Positions 1 to 9,257 of a stretch of DNA of 64,000 bases are shown here, piece after piece. The notes beneath the pieces are model-generated. The model saw only the letters and a list, made by a program, of their open reading frames with translations. It ran no database searches and was not told the DNA's origin. The stretch is from an uncultured Lacinutrix sp. (GTDB taxonomy: Bacteria; Bacteroidota; Bacteroidia; Flavobacteriales; Flavobacteriaceae): assembly GCF_947500605.1 (NCBI RefSeq), contig NZ_CANMSJ010000004.1, forward strand, positions 248,001-312,000, written 5' to 3'. A program made the translations under genes and the position numbers. Positions within the stretch are counted from its first letter, which is position 1; every line of letters starts with the position of its first letter.

Positions 1-23
1 ATGATTTGCATGTTTATTACAAA

Positions 24-70
24 AAAAATATTGGTTAATATTTTTTAGTTTACTAAAAATCAATATTTTT
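24..70 (+). terminator. AT-rich hairpin, possible terminator of an upstream gene
   Basis: AAAAATATTG at 24-33 pairs perfectly with CAATATTTTT at 61-70, and the inner ATTTTTTAGT/ACTAAAAAT arms also pair. The second arm ends in five T on the plus strand. No gene is visible upstream inside the window, so it may end a gene left of the edge. All pairing is A/T-rich, so stability is uncertain. Confidence 0.35.
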
Positions 71-105
71 AAGATTCAATAACAGAATCTAACCATATTA
101 TAAAA

Positions 106-405
106 ATGAATAAATCGCTCAAAATCATTCTTAGTATTTTATTAATAAGTGTACTTACAAGCGTTGTTTTATATAAGAAACACTTAAAAAAACAAGTTAG
201 AATAGAACAACAAGAAAAGGCAAACGAAGTAGCTCGTGAAAATTTTAAACAGCAAAGAGAACTAAAAATTAAGCTACAAGAAGAAGAACATTTAAGAATC
301 TTAGACTCTGCTAATGTTGCTAAACAGCAACAACTTAATGACGGTTTAAAAAAACTTAGGGAAGCTAAAATAGAAATTGAAAAAGAATTAAAAGAGAGTA
401 ATTAA
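106..405 (+). CDS. Small single-pass membrane protein with a coiled coil
   Basis: This 99-residue protein is not recognised. Residues 4-23 form one hydrophobic segment after a short basic start, so it is either a signal anchor or an uncleaved membrane helix. Residues 24-99 are very rich in Lys, Glu and Gln with no Pro or Gly-rich breaks, as in a long charged helix or coiled coil. The ATG at 106 is the only start that keeps the hydrophobic segment intact. It is the only plus-strand gene before 5440 and converges with the Omp85-like gene at 427. No function can be assigned. Confidence 0.6.
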   Translation: MNKSLKIILSILLISVLTSVVLYKKHLKKQVRIEQQEKANEVARENFKQQRELKIKLQEEEHLRILDSANVAKQQQLNDGLKKLREAKIEIEKELKESN

Positions 406-425
406 CAGGCTGTTTACTCCTCTTT
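391..425. terminator. Bidirectional terminator overlapping a stop codon
   Basis: AAAGAG (391-396) and AGTAA (397-401) pair with TTACT (414-418) and CTCTTT (420-425), with one bulged C. The hairpin lies between two convergent genes and its 5' arm is the last codons and stop of the small membrane protein gene. Confidence 0.5.
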
Positions 426-426
426 C

Positions 427-1692
427 TTAAAAATATTGTCCAATACCAAAAACTAATCCTTGTGTTTCTCCTTTGGTAACGCCAAAACCATAATCAATTC
501 TAAAAATAGCATTAAATATGCGTTTATGTATAAAACGTAAACCTAAACCAGGAAAAACTCTAATGTTTTGCGACTTCCCAAAATCACCAAAATCACCTCC
601 CGGATTTCGCCAAGAACCAGCATCTACAAAGGCATTACCTTGAAGCGCAAACCAGCTTTTATCATAAATTGTATGCCTATATTCGGTATTAACTACAACA
701 GCTCCTGTACCTCTATCTATAGTATTACCTACGCCTCTTAAGTTTAAATTATTATCCACAGAAAATGGTGCAAAAGGAGTCTCGTCGTTAGATGAAAAAC
801 CAATACGCACTCTACTCGCCCAATTTCCTTTATCTCCTACTCTTTTATAAAAATGGAAATCGTTCCAAGCAATAATAAACTCTGGTAAATCATTACTCAT
901 AGAAGTAACATATTGTGCATTAAATATGCTTTTAAAACCTGAAACGTATTGATAATAGTAATCTAGATTGTTATATTCATAAATACCTTTATACAATAGC
1001 TTCTTAACAGATAATTCTTGTGGTACAGATGGATTAGTTGCACCACTTAAATAATTATATTCTTCTAAAAAATAGTTAATTCCAACCTCAAAACGGTTTT
1101 TAAAGTTAGGTTGGTATAATGCAAGAAGTTCATAAGATTTGTTTCGGTATTTATAGTCTGATGTTGTATTATCGAAAAAAACCGGTTCTTTTGTATTTAA
1201 ATCTTGATGATTAATAGCTAACCCTAATTCTCTGCTAAATAGAAATGGAGCTCTTAAATTAAGACCATAAGAACTAAATATATCTTTTTGATAAAAACCT
1301 CCAAATGTAATATTCTGTCCAAGTGCATTAAACTCATACAAGCCTAATCTGTATGCAAACTCATCATCGTTAGTAGTATAGATATTAACAGAAGGTATAA
1401 TCGTAAAATTCTCTTCAATATTATAAAACACATTATAGTTATTTTCCTGAGAAAGAAACACTTGATAATAAGCATGTGCCACACCAGGCAAACGTTTTAA
1501 TCTCTTTATATCTTCATCTAAAATTGTAGAATCTAAAGACACTCCTGCTCTTGCTTTAGATAGTTTTTTTACAAATGAAGACTTAAGTTTTTTATTACCT
1601 TGAACCTTTAAATCTAAAATCACTTTTTCTTGTGCAAAAGTAGAATTTAAAAAAAATCCAAATAAAAGAAGGATAACTATACTATATTTCAT
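427..1692 (-). CDS. Omp85-superfamily outer-membrane beta-barrel with one POTRA-like domain
   Basis: This 421-residue protein has a signal peptide (residues 1-20, ending TFAQ). A single POTRA-like stretch follows at about 22-90 (ILDLKVQGNKKLKS), then a region of alternating strands that ends in an aromatic residue (GQYF), as beta-barrels do. Near residue 320 it has LRGVGNTIDRGTGAVVV, resembling the Omp85 L6 loop region followed by the NTEYRH strand. It is shorter than BamA (five POTRAs) and closer in size to one-POTRA Bacteroidota surface-antigen proteins. Its start overlaps the lipoprotein gene by ATGA (1689-1692), so translation is probably coupled. Substrate or partner is unknown. Confidence 0.75.
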   Translation of the reverse strand: MKYSIVILLLFGFFLNSTFAQEKVILDLKVQGNKKLKSSFVKKLSKARAGVSLDSTILDEDIKRLKRLPGVAHAYYQVFLSQENNYNVFYNIEENFTIIPSVNIYTTNDDEFAYRLGLYEFNALGQNITFGGFYQKDIFSSYGLNLRAPFLFSRELGLAINHQDLNTKEPVFFDNTTSDYKYRNKSYELLALYQPNFKNRFEVGINYFLEEYNYLSGATNPSVPQELSVKKLLYKGIYEYNNLDYYYQYVSGFKSIFNAQYVTSMSNDLPEFIIAWNDFHFYKRVGDKGNWASRVRIGFSSNDETPFAPFSVDNNLNLRGVGNTIDRGTGAVVVNTEYRHTIYDKSWFALQGNAFVDAGSWRNPGGDFGDFGKSQNIRVFPGLGLRFIHKRIFNAIFRIDYGFGVTKGETQGLVFGIGQYF

Positions 1693-2420
1693 TGTGTGTT
1701 AAAAGCTTTTTGAGACACTAAATTAACCCAATTATCTAGACTAACATCCATTAATGTAAAGTTATAATTTGTATTGTTTTCTAATTCCGGAAAACCTTCA
1801 GTTATATTTAAAACCACATTTGAAGTATCGTAAAATTTAAAATTATTTTCATAAGTATAAGTTCCAGAGACAAGATCATTATTAACTTTAGAAACAACTT
1901 GAAAGTATATAGCATTATCTCCAACTACATTTGCTTCCCATGAAAAATGAGGCATTAATGTTTCATCTAAATCAACAGTAATATTAGCATTCCAAACAGT
2001 TGGCTTATCTATTTGTTTTGTACGAATAGGATTGGAGATTTTAATCTCATTATTTAATTCGTATGTAATAATTATCCATTTTTCTACGGAAGATTGTGTA
2101 GTAAACTGACCTAAATAACCATTGAAAAAAGGCTCACTTTCTAAAACAAGATGCTTGTATTTAGTATACTCGAATTTATTAACTGTTACTGTTTCTGTCT
2201 CATAAAAACGAATATCTGTTGCTCCTACTTCTGGATAATAAAAAGTTAAAATAGTATTACTATCATTTATATCACTAGCAGCACAAGCAATTACCGATCC
2301 CATTTCTGTAATTCGATTTTTCAAATACTCAGACAACACATTTGAATCTAGTGCGCCATCATCGTCATTAGAGCACGACACAAGAACTAAACTAATTAAT
2401 ATGAATGTTACTATTCTCAT
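1689..2420 (-). CDS. Putative surface-exposed lipoprotein of unknown function
   Basis: This 243-residue protein starts with a lipoprotein signal peptide with lipobox LVSC (Cys16), followed at once by SNDDDG. An acidic stretch right after the lipidated Cys resembles the lipoprotein export signal that sends Bacteroidota lipoproteins to the cell surface. The rest is beta-rich with no motif I recognise. Residues 120-215 look fibronectin/Ig-like (FSWEANVVGDNAIYFQVVSK). It is coupled on both sides by 4-bp ATGA overlaps, to the GH113-like hydrolase upstream and the Omp85-like barrel downstream, which suggests one functional unit at the outer membrane. Confidence 0.65.
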   Translation of the reverse strand: MRIVTFILISLVLVSCSNDDDGALDSNVLSEYLKNRITEMGSVIACAASDINDSNTILTFYYPEVGATDIRFYETETVTVNKFEYTKYKHLVLESEPFFNGYLGQFTTQSSVEKWIIITYELNNEIKISNPIRTKQIDKPTVWNANITVDLDETLMPHFSWEANVVGDNAIYFQVVSKVNNDLVSGTYTYENNFKFYDTSNVVLNITEGFPELENNTNYNFTLMDVSLDNWVNLVSQKAFNTQ

Positions 2421-3421
2421 TTCAGTTTTTCAAAATGTGATTTAATTATTTTTTCTACAGGCTTGTTTTGTGGTGTAAATCTATTATCGTTTTCTCCACC
2501 AACATTAGCATGATCATGAAACCATTTCCATATAAAACCACCTGCAAACCAATCTTCTTTCCAAAAAGCATCGAAAAGAGCTATAGTAGCATTGTTCTGC
2601 GCTTCAAGATTTACAAACCCTTCACTTCTATCAGATTTCCAAGGTTCTTTGCCTGTATAATCTATACTTCTATACCCATATTCTGTAAACAAAATAGGTT
2701 TTTTATGCCTATCTGAAACCTCTTTTATTACTGGCTTATGTGTTTTCCATCCTTCTAAACACTCTTTTACAGTTGGTGTTTTGCTGTCGCTAACAGGAAA
2801 GTAAGCATCTACTCCAATATAATCTAATTCGCTCCAAAAAGGTGTGCGTTTAAACTCATCCCAATTTGCAGCATATGTAAGTTTCCCTTTGTAAATCTTT
2901 TTTATATCTACAATTATTGTATTCCAAAACGCTGGTCTATTACTTACAAATTGCTCTAATTCTGTACCAATACAAAAAATGTCTGCATTAATATCTTGAG
3001 CCAACTTAGCATACTCTAAAATAAAACCAGAATAAGAATCTTCTAATTTTTTCCAATTAGCTTCGGTTTCCATTTTTATATAGCCAGTAAACTGACCTCT
3101 TGATACCCAAATTTGAGGTTTAAGCATTATTTTTACGCCTTTAGCCTCTAAACTTTTTGCATACTGCTCTACACCTAATCTACTTTCTCCATACCACTGT
3201 TGTTTGGTATTGTAAATAACTTCTGGATTATTTAAATTTTTAATAAAACCAAAAGGCATTACCGCTGCAAAGTTCGCGTTAATTTCTACCACAGGATTTA
3301 CGTGCTCTTCTGTAATTGCCGTTCTAGAAGAAACAAAACTTACACCATTTATCTTAGTTTGTGATGTGCAAGATTGCAACATGCAAACTAGAGATAGAAA
3401 AAGGAGATTAAAGTATTTCAT
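2417..3421 (-). CDS. GH113-like glycoside hydrolase lipoprotein
   Basis: This 334-residue protein has a lipoprotein signal (LQSC, Cys18) and then a TIM-barrel hydrolase that reads like glycoside hydrolase family 113 (beta-mannanases and relatives). Visible active-site candidates are the acid/base Glu154 in CIGTELEQF and the nucleophile Glu247 in LFTEYGYRS, at the strand-4 and strand-7 positions expected for clan GH-A. Other family-like segments are VMPFGF, LKPQIWV and YIGVDAYFP. It is first in a coupled trio with a lipoprotein and an Omp85-like barrel. Mannan is only one possible substrate, and no SusCD pair or other polysaccharide-utilisation genes adjoin it. Confidence 0.75.
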   Translation of the reverse strand: MKYFNLLFLSLVCMLQSCTSQTKINGVSFVSSRTAITEEHVNPVVEINANFAAVMPFGFIKNLNNPEVIYNTKQQWYGESRLGVEQYAKSLEAKGVKIMLKPQIWVSRGQFTGYIKMETEANWKKLEDSYSGFILEYAKLAQDINADIFCIGTELEQFVSNRPAFWNTIIVDIKKIYKGKLTYAANWDEFKRTPFWSELDYIGVDAYFPVSDSKTPTVKECLEGWKTHKPVIKEVSDRHKKPILFTEYGYRSIDYTGKEPWKSDRSEGFVNLEAQNNATIALFDAFWKEDWFAGGFIWKWFHDHANVGGENDNRFTPQNKPVEKIIKSHFEKLK

Positions 3422-3454
3422 AGAGTTAAATTATTCACGAAATATAAGAAAAAG

Positions 3455-3475
3455 ATCCCGCTAATAAAGCGGGAT
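3455..3475 (-). terminator. Rho-independent terminator
   Basis: ATCCCGC (3455-3461) pairs with GCGGGAT (3469-3475) around a 7-nt loop. On the minus strand it is followed by CTTTTTCTT, so it ends the beta-barrel gene at 3512-4432. Confidence 0.8.
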
Positions 3476-3511
3476 ATTTTATCTGTACAATTTTATTTAA
3501 AATGTAACTTA

Positions 3512-4432
3512 TTAGAATAAAGCTCTAACACCTAAGCTAAAAGTATTCCCTAAACCTTGAAAATTGTTACCTCTTACAATTTTACCATAAGATGCTTCAA
3601 GATTTAATGTTTGTGTTAATTGGTATTTACCACCAAAACCTAATTGTGTATAATTTTGTTCGAATTCGTTACCCAAATCAATTAAAAAAGCCTGTTGAGC
3701 ATTTACAAATAATGTAGACTTAGCTGATGGAAAATAACTTAAAAAAGCACTTACAGGTAAAAACAAACTGTTGTTAGCAAAACGCTCACCTATATTAACA
3801 GCATCTCCACTTTCTATGGCATCTGTACTAGATTCTCCAAAGTTAAATCCAAAATCGGCTTCTGTAAATATTTGCCAGTCTCCACCACCAAATGTTTTAT
3901 CGTAGAAAAATTTAGTTTCCCAAAATGTACTTCTTTTATCTAAATATGCAGAAACTGCTTCGTCTTTAAATATTGGTAAGTAAAGAGAACTAGTAATAGA
4001 AAAATTAGGCACACTTGCAAAAGGCTGAACTCTTATAGATGGTGCAATAGTTGTAAAACCACTTCTGGAATCTGTACCATTATTATCGAAATCGAAAACA
4101 CTAAATGCGCTTTGTCCTCCGTAATTATTTGCTCTAACCTGTACAATTAAACCAACGTTAATTCTAGAATTATTACTTACACCTGTATAAATCTCTGTAG
4201 TATTAGTGAAAAAATTTTGTCTATCAATATCAAAAGATTCTCCTGTACCTTCTCCTGTACTTTTTGTTTGTGTATAAAGGCTATTAAAAAATTTAATATC
4301 CCATTGCCCTTTATTTAATAATTTACTAGGTGTAAATTCTTGAACATTACTTCTTGTAGTTCCTTCATCTTCTTGCGAAAATCCTAAAAAGTTAATCGTT
4401 AATATTAACGTTAGTGTTATAATTTTTTTCAT
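3512..4432 (-). CDS. Putative outer-membrane beta-barrel protein
   Basis: This 306-residue protein has a signal peptide ending GFSQ (about residue 20) followed by alternating polar/hydrophobic strands with many aromatic residues. It ends in an aromatic residue (GVRALF), typical of outer-membrane barrels. It contains phrases such as NVGLIVQVRANNYGG and LNLEASYGKIVRGNNFQGLG that recur in uncharacterised Flavobacteriaceae transporter-like outer-membrane proteins. It lies 31 bp downstream of the DUF547 gene on the same strand and has its own terminator. Function is unknown. Confidence 0.65.
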   Translation of the reverse strand: MKKIITLTLILTINFLGFSQEDEGTTRSNVQEFTPSKLLNKGQWDIKFFNSLYTQTKSTGEGTGESFDIDRQNFFTNTTEIYTGVSNNSRINVGLIVQVRANNYGGQSAFSVFDFDNNGTDSRSGFTTIAPSIRVQPFASVPNFSITSSLYLPIFKDEAVSAYLDKRSTFWETKFFYDKTFGGGDWQIFTEADFGFNFGESSTDAIESGDAVNIGERFANNSLFLPVSAFLSYFPSAKSTLFVNAQQAFLIDLGNEFEQNYTQLGFGGKYQLTQTLNLEASYGKIVRGNNFQGLGNTFSLGVRALF

Positions 4433-4463
4433 TTTTCCTGGTTTTATTTTTTGGTCTTAATTA

Positions 4464-5180
4464 TTATTGTTTATTTATTTTCCAATCGTATTCAAAATAT
4501 GTTAACTTATAATCAGCAGGTATTTTCTCTTTTCTAATAGTATTAATATATTCTATCTCTGTTTTACCATTCATAGTGAAATCTTCCTTATACCATTCTA
4601 AAATTTTAGAACCTTCAACACGCTTCTTTTTAGCATTTACTTTAATAAAATAAGTGCCATTTAGAGCTAATTCAGCTTGCTTTTGCAACTGAGCTTCTAA
4701 CGTATTTGGCATATAGGCCTTGCTAATTAATGGAGGACAACCAACAGCTCCACATACTAGAACAAAATGATAACGAGGATCTTTAAATTGTGCTCTTAAA
4801 AGCTTATGCTCAATATCGTTTAGCACTATACTTTTACCTCCTAAACTGTGTTTTGTTTTATCAAAAAAACCTTTATCATCTAAAGGTGATTTTGATGGAT
4901 AATTATCTATTAATCCTTTAATTACAGATAAATTATAAGCGTTTATCCAAAAAGCTTGATAGTCTTTAGTATCACTCTTAGTTACACTAATACCATCTGC
5001 TGTTTTTAACACTTCATCTAGAGAGCTTCTATCCTTTTTAATAGCATCATAAGCTACTTTTCCGTTTAAAACATTCGCTTTAAAAAAAGCATCTGCTTGC
5101 TTAAAAAATGTGTCTAAGTTTTGTGCTTTCGCGGAAAAGCCTCCTAATAAGATTAATGCTACTATTATTATTTTTTTCAT
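4464..5180 (-). CDS. DUF547 domain protein, exported
   Basis: This 238-residue protein has a signal peptide (ending SAKAQ, residue 20) and a full DUF547 domain. Typical family segments are YQAFWINAYNLSVIKGLIDNYP at about 85-106 and LVCGAVGCPPLISKAYMP at about 140-158, with the conserved paired Cys, then ILEWYKEDF. DUF547 is widespread in Bacteroidota and plants and resembles papain/transglutaminase-like folds, but its activity is not established. It is probably first in an operon with the beta-barrel gene downstream. Confidence 0.85.
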   Translation of the reverse strand: MKKIIIVALILLGGFSAKAQNLDTFFKQADAFFKANVLNGKVAYDAIKKDRSSLDEVLKTADGISVTKSDTKDYQAFWINAYNLSVIKGLIDNYPSKSPLDDKGFFDKTKHSLGGKSIVLNDIEHKLLRAQFKDPRYHFVLVCGAVGCPPLISKAYMPNTLEAQLQKQAELALNGTYFIKVNAKKKRVEGSKILEWYKEDFTMNGKTEIEYINTIRKEKIPADYKLTYFEYDWKINKQ

Positions 5181-5439
5181 ATTACTATTTGTTTTAATCC
5201 TTAATATAATTCTGAAGAAGTTTCAGATAAAATTCACTTTCAATTTGTTATAACTTTTGCTTCAGTCTTAGAAACTTCTAGAAACTTTCAAAAAAATATT
5301 AAAAAAATTCTCGTCTCATTGGCTTAAAAAACCTTACAAAGAGGCCTAATTTATATCTATTCTAAATATCTCTTAAAGATTAAGTTTTTATCTTGTAACA
5401 CGACCTAGTAAGAATAGAATTAAAAAAACAAACCAAAAT

Positions 5440-6741
5440 ATGGAACACGTAGTTATTATAGGAAATGGAATTTCGGGTGTAACTGTTGCCAGACACATTA
5501 GAAAAAATTCTGACAAAAAGATCACCATCGTTTCTGCCGAAACCGATTACTTTTTCTCGCGTACTGCATTAATGTACATATATATGGGACACATGAAGTT
5601 CGAGCATACGCAACCTTACGAGAATTCGTTTTGGAAAAAAAATCGTATTGAACTTAAAAAAGGTTTTGTAGAAACAGTAGAAACAGCATCTAAAACACTT
5701 CGTTTTGCTGGAGGAGACACATTACAATACGATAAATTAGTAATTGCAACTGGTAGTAAACCAAACAAGTTTGGTTGGCCAGGACAAGATTTAGAAGGAG
5801 CACAAGGCTTATACAGCAAGCAAGATCTTGATAGTATAGAGCGTAATGCTCCAGACAATAAAACCTGTAAACGTGCAGTAATTGTTGGTGGTGGATTAAT
5901 TGGTATTGAATTAGCCGAAATGTTAAATTCTAGAAGCATACCAGTTACCTTTTTGGTAAGAGAAGATAGTTTTTGGAATGGTGTTTTACCTAAAGGTGAA
6001 AGCGCCATGATTAACAGACATATTAAAAACCACCATATAGATTTACGCTTATCTACTAATTTAAAAGAAATAAAATCTGACGAAAACGGAAAAGTAAAAT
6101 CTATAGTCATTACAGAAACAGGAGAAGAAATAGAATGTAATGTTGTTGGTTTAACTGCTGGAGTTGCACCTAATATCGATTTTATTAAAACGTCTAATAT
6201 TGAAACTAATAGAGGTGTTTTAGTTAACAGACAGTTAGAAACAAATATTCCAGACGTTTATGCTATTGGTGATTGTGCAGAGCAACGCGATGGAGGTATT
6301 GGACAACGCAGACCAATTGAAGCCGTTTGGTACACTGGGAGAATGATGGGAGAAGTATTAGCACAAACCATATGCGGTAATACTATGGAATACAAGCCAG
6401 GTCATTGGTTTAATTCTGCTAAATTTTTAGATATAGAATATCAAACTTACGGTTGGGTATTTGCAAAACCAAGAGAAAATGAAGCACATTTTCATTGGAA
6501 ACACGACGACGACACAAAATGTATTACTGTATGTTACAGCACAACAGACAATACCTTTTTAGGAATTAACACTTTTGGAATTAGAATGCGACACGAAACA
6601 TTCGACCGTTGGTTAACCGAAAAACGAGATGTAGATTATGTAATAAAAAATCTAAAAGAAGCCAACTTCGACCCAGAGTTTTACAAGCATTTTGAAAAAG
6701 AAATTATAGCAACTTACAATAACCAATTACAAACAGTATAA
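5440..6741 (+). CDS. FAD-dependent pyridine nucleotide-disulfide oxidoreductase
   Basis: This 433-residue cytosolic flavoprotein has an N-terminal FAD-binding motif (GNGISG, residues 8-13) and a second dinucleotide motif (GGGLIGIE, about residue 150) for NAD(P)H. The C-terminal FAD motif YAIGDCAE lies near residue 278. It belongs to the rubredoxin/nitrite-reductase-like NAD(P)H:acceptor oxidoreductases and has no redox-active CxxxxC. It ends 9 bp before a polytopic Fe-S membrane protein, so the two probably form an electron-transfer pair in which this subunit oxidises NAD(P)H. The physiological acceptor is unknown. Confidence 0.8.
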   Translation: MEHVVIIGNGISGVTVARHIRKNSDKKITIVSAETDYFFSRTALMYIYMGHMKFEHTQPYENSFWKKNRIELKKGFVETVETASKTLRFAGGDTLQYDKLVIATGSKPNKFGWPGQDLEGAQGLYSKQDLDSIERNAPDNKTCKRAVIVGGGLIGIELAEMLNSRSIPVTFLVREDSFWNGVLPKGESAMINRHIKNHHIDLRLSTNLKEIKSDENGKVKSIVITETGEEIECNVVGLTAGVAPNIDFIKTSNIETNRGVLVNRQLETNIPDVYAIGDCAEQRDGGIGQRRPIEAVWYTGRMMGEVLAQTICGNTMEYKPGHWFNSAKFLDIEYQTYGWVFAKPRENEAHFHWKHDDDTKCITVCYSTTDNTFLGINTFGIRMRHETFDRWLTEKRDVDYVIKNLKEANFDPEFYKHFEKEIIATYNNQLQTV

Positions 6742-6750
6742 TCCAATAAA

Positions 6751-8391
6751 ATGAGTAATAAAATAGATCACAGTATGTCTTTAGCGTCACCAGATGCTCT
6801 AAACATAACTACAAAGCAAAAAATAGCCTTAGCCGCTGGTTTGGTTGGATTATTTATACTAATACTAGCTATCTTTAATGTAGACTTCCCTAATAGAGCT
6901 GTTTTTTTAGCAGTATCGCTAGGTCTTATTATTGGCGGTACAGCTGTATATTCTAGAGAAGCCTACCTTACAAAACTAGAAGGTATAAAAAACGATGGTG
7001 TTTGGTTTAAATCCATATCCTCACGTGGTGTTTTAGGTTGGGCGTTAGGTATCTTTTTAACCTTATTTTATATTGTACTCTACTTCTATCCTGAGTTTTT
7101 AGGCTTGGGTACAAATGGAGCTGAAAACACAGGTTTAGTTGCACTTTTCGATCCTTTAAGTAATCTTTTAAGTGGTAATAATGCCAGCCAATGGTTTGTT
7201 TACGGTACATTATATACTGTTGCAATTTTAGCCTTTGGTTATAAATTCATGCTTAAATACAGGCATAACCGCTACCAACAATTACGTACAGGTTCCGTAA
7301 TGTTTTTTCAAACTGCATTCGCTTTTGTAATTCCAGAATTAATGGCACGTTTAAATTCAGACGACTTTTCATTACCATATAACGACCTTAAAAACATGTG
7401 GCCTTTAAATTATTATGCTTTCGATCAATGGAGAGTAGATCAATTTATAAATGCACAAACTGTTGGATTATTTTTCTTAATTCTAGGTATTGTTATGGTT
7501 TTTGTAATCTCTCCATATTTAACATACAAATACGGGAAACGTTGGTATTGTTCTTGGGTTTGTGGTTGCGGTGGATTAGCAGAAACAGCTGGAGATTCTT
7601 TTAGACAATTAAGCGATAAAGGTGTTAAAGCATGGAAGTTTGAAAGATGGATGATTAACTCTGTCTTAGTATTTTCTATAGTAACAACAGTTGCAGTTAT
7701 CTCAACATACTTAGGTTACGACTCAGAAAAATACTGGTTTACAAAAGGTGTGTTTTTAATTAGCATTGGTGTATTTTTAACAGTCTTATTTGCTGGAATA
7801 TTATATTATAAAAGAGAAGAATTAAATAAAAGCGCATTAAGAGGCGCAGTTGGTTACTATATTTTAACTATAGCTTTCTTAATCTTCTTTTCGTTTTTCG
7901 ACTTAAGTCAAATAAAAATTAATGCTAGTTATTTCTCTTTTGGTTTAAACCAAAACACCTATAATTTCGATAGCGCATTAAGAAGCTTCTACGGTTTTGG
8001 AATTGGTTCTATCTTTTCTGGAGTTATTGGCACAGGATTCTATCCTATTTTAGGAAACAGAGCTTGGTGTAGAATGGGTTGTCCAATGGCAACTATTATG
8101 GGAATCCAACAACGTTTATTCTCAAAATTTAGAATTACAACAAATGGAGGACAATGTATCTCTTGTGGTAACTGTTCTAACAGTTGCGAAATGGGAATAG
8201 ATGTACGTGCATACGCTCAAAAAGGAGAAAACATAGTACGTTCTAGTTGTGTAGGTTGTGGTGTTTGTAGCGCTGTTTGCCCTAGAGGTGTATTAAAGTT
8301 AGAGAATGATAGTATGGATGGAAGAATTAATCCGACTGAAGTATTATTAGGAAACGACGTTGACTTAATGGACTTATTAAATAAGAACTAA
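6751..8391 (+). CDS. Polytopic NapH/CcoG-like 4Fe-4S membrane protein
   Basis: This 546-residue protein has about eight membrane helices and a C-terminal ferredoxin domain. Two complete 4Fe-4S motifs are visible: Cys469, 472, 475, 479 (CISCGNCSNSC) and Cys500, 503, 506, 510 (CVGCGVCSAVC). Two further membrane-edge Cys clusters resemble the NapH/NosR/CcoG family: CSWVCGC at 267-273 and WCRMGCP at 439-445. These proteins pass electrons across or along the inner membrane. Encoded 9 bp after an FAD oxidoreductase, it is probably the membrane acceptor of that enzyme. No nap, nos or cco genes are nearby, so its pathway is open. Confidence 0.8.
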   Translation: MSNKIDHSMSLASPDALNITTKQKIALAAGLVGLFILILAIFNVDFPNRAVFLAVSLGLIIGGTAVYSREAYLTKLEGIKNDGVWFKSISSRGVLGWALGIFLTLFYIVLYFYPEFLGLGTNGAENTGLVALFDPLSNLLSGNNASQWFVYGTLYTVAILAFGYKFMLKYRHNRYQQLRTGSVMFFQTAFAFVIPELMARLNSDDFSLPYNDLKNMWPLNYYAFDQWRVDQFINAQTVGLFFLILGIVMVFVISPYLTYKYGKRWYCSWVCGCGGLAETAGDSFRQLSDKGVKAWKFERWMINSVLVFSIVTTVAVISTYLGYDSEKYWFTKGVFLISIGVFLTVLFAGILYYKREELNKSALRGAVGYYILTIAFLIFFSFFDLSQIKINASYFSFGLNQNTYNFDSALRSFYGFGIGSIFSGVIGTGFYPILGNRAWCRMGCPMATIMGIQQRLFSKFRITTNGGQCISCGNCSNSCEMGIDVRAYAQKGENIVRSSCVGCGVCSAVCPRGVLKLENDSMDGRINPTEVLLGNDVDLMDLLNKN

Positions 8392-8420
8392 GTTTTTGCT
8401 TTTACACACTTTAAATTAAA

Positions 8421-9257
8421 ATGAAAAAAATACTATTTATACTAGTAATGCTTATCTGTTTTAACGCTTTCGCGGAAAAAACCTACTCAAAGACTTACTA
8501 TAACGATGGTGTGCTAAAAGCCGAAGGTTGGATAGAAAATACTGCTAAAACAGACTATTGGAAATTCTACTACCCAAACGGAAGCCTAAAAAAAGAAGGT
8601 TTATTTAATAATAACCTACACACTGGTTTTTGGAGCTTTTATCATGAGAACAATAAGATAGAAGCTCAAGGTACTTTTATTAACAATAAAAAAAGCGGCT
8701 TCTGGCAAGAGCATTTTACCAATGGTAACTTAATGCAAGAAGGCATTTATAATAATGGGCTTTTTATTGGTTACTGGAAATTCTATCACTTTAGTGGTAA
8801 ACTAAAAAAAGAAGGTAACTTTGCAAACGGAAAACCTGTAGCATATTGGGCAAACTATTATAATAATGGTAACCTAAAATCTGAAGGTCATTTTAAAAAC
8901 GGACAAGAAAATGGTTTTTGGTCTTATTATTTCGAGAATGGTAAGCTAGAAAAAAAAGGCGATTATAAATCTGGAATAGAAACCAACTATTGGAAATTTT
9001 ACAGAAATAATGGCACTAAAGAAAAAGAAGGTCATTTTGTAAATGGTGCAAAAGCCAATTGGTGGTTGTTTTACGATGCTATGGAAAAAATAAACCATAG
9101 ATGCCAATTAAAAAACAACCAAAAAAATGGTTATTGTTTAATGTACAAGCATGAAAATCTAGTAGCTGCAAGTAAGTTTTCCGAAGGAAAAAAAATTAAA
9201 ACGTGGACAGATTTAGCCACTTTTAAGAAAGAAAATAAATTAAGTGATCTTAAATAA
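8421..9257 (+). CDS. Exported YwqK-type MORN-2 repeat protein
   Basis: This 278-residue protein has a signal peptide (ending NAFAE) and then about eight tandem repeats of 22-24 residues built on the pattern G.W.FY..NG.LK.EG.F.NG. This is the toxin-antitoxin-like YwqK / MORN-2 repeat family. The repeats make a flat beta-sheet scaffold used for binding proteins or lipids. Despite the family name there is no toxin gene beside it. It lies 29 bp after the Fe-S membrane gene and abuts the GT2 gene at 9258 directly, so it seems part of one plus-strand operon. Confidence 0.75.
   Translation: MKKILFILVMLICFNAFAEKTYSKTYYNDGVLKAEGWIENTAKTDYWKFYYPNGSLKKEGLFNNNLHTGFWSFYHENNKIEAQGTFINNKKSGFWQEHFTNGNLMQEGIYNNGLFIGYWKFYHFSGKLKKEGNFANGKPVAYWANYYNNGNLKSEGHFKNGQENGFWSYYFENGKLEKKGDYKSGIETNYWKFYRNNGTKEKEGHFVNGAKANWWLFYDAMEKINHRCQLKNNQKNGYCLMYKHENLVAASKFSEGKKIKTWTDLATFKKENKLSDLK

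Noticed and set aside
5616-6110. 164-codon open frame on the minus strand
   Set aside because: It is the antisense shadow of the FAD oxidoreductase, whose motifs are unambiguous; the antisense product shows no known features.
8421-9257. YwqK family gene as part of a toxin-antitoxin module
   Set aside because: The family name is historical; there is no toxin gene next to it, and the protein is exported and repeat-built.
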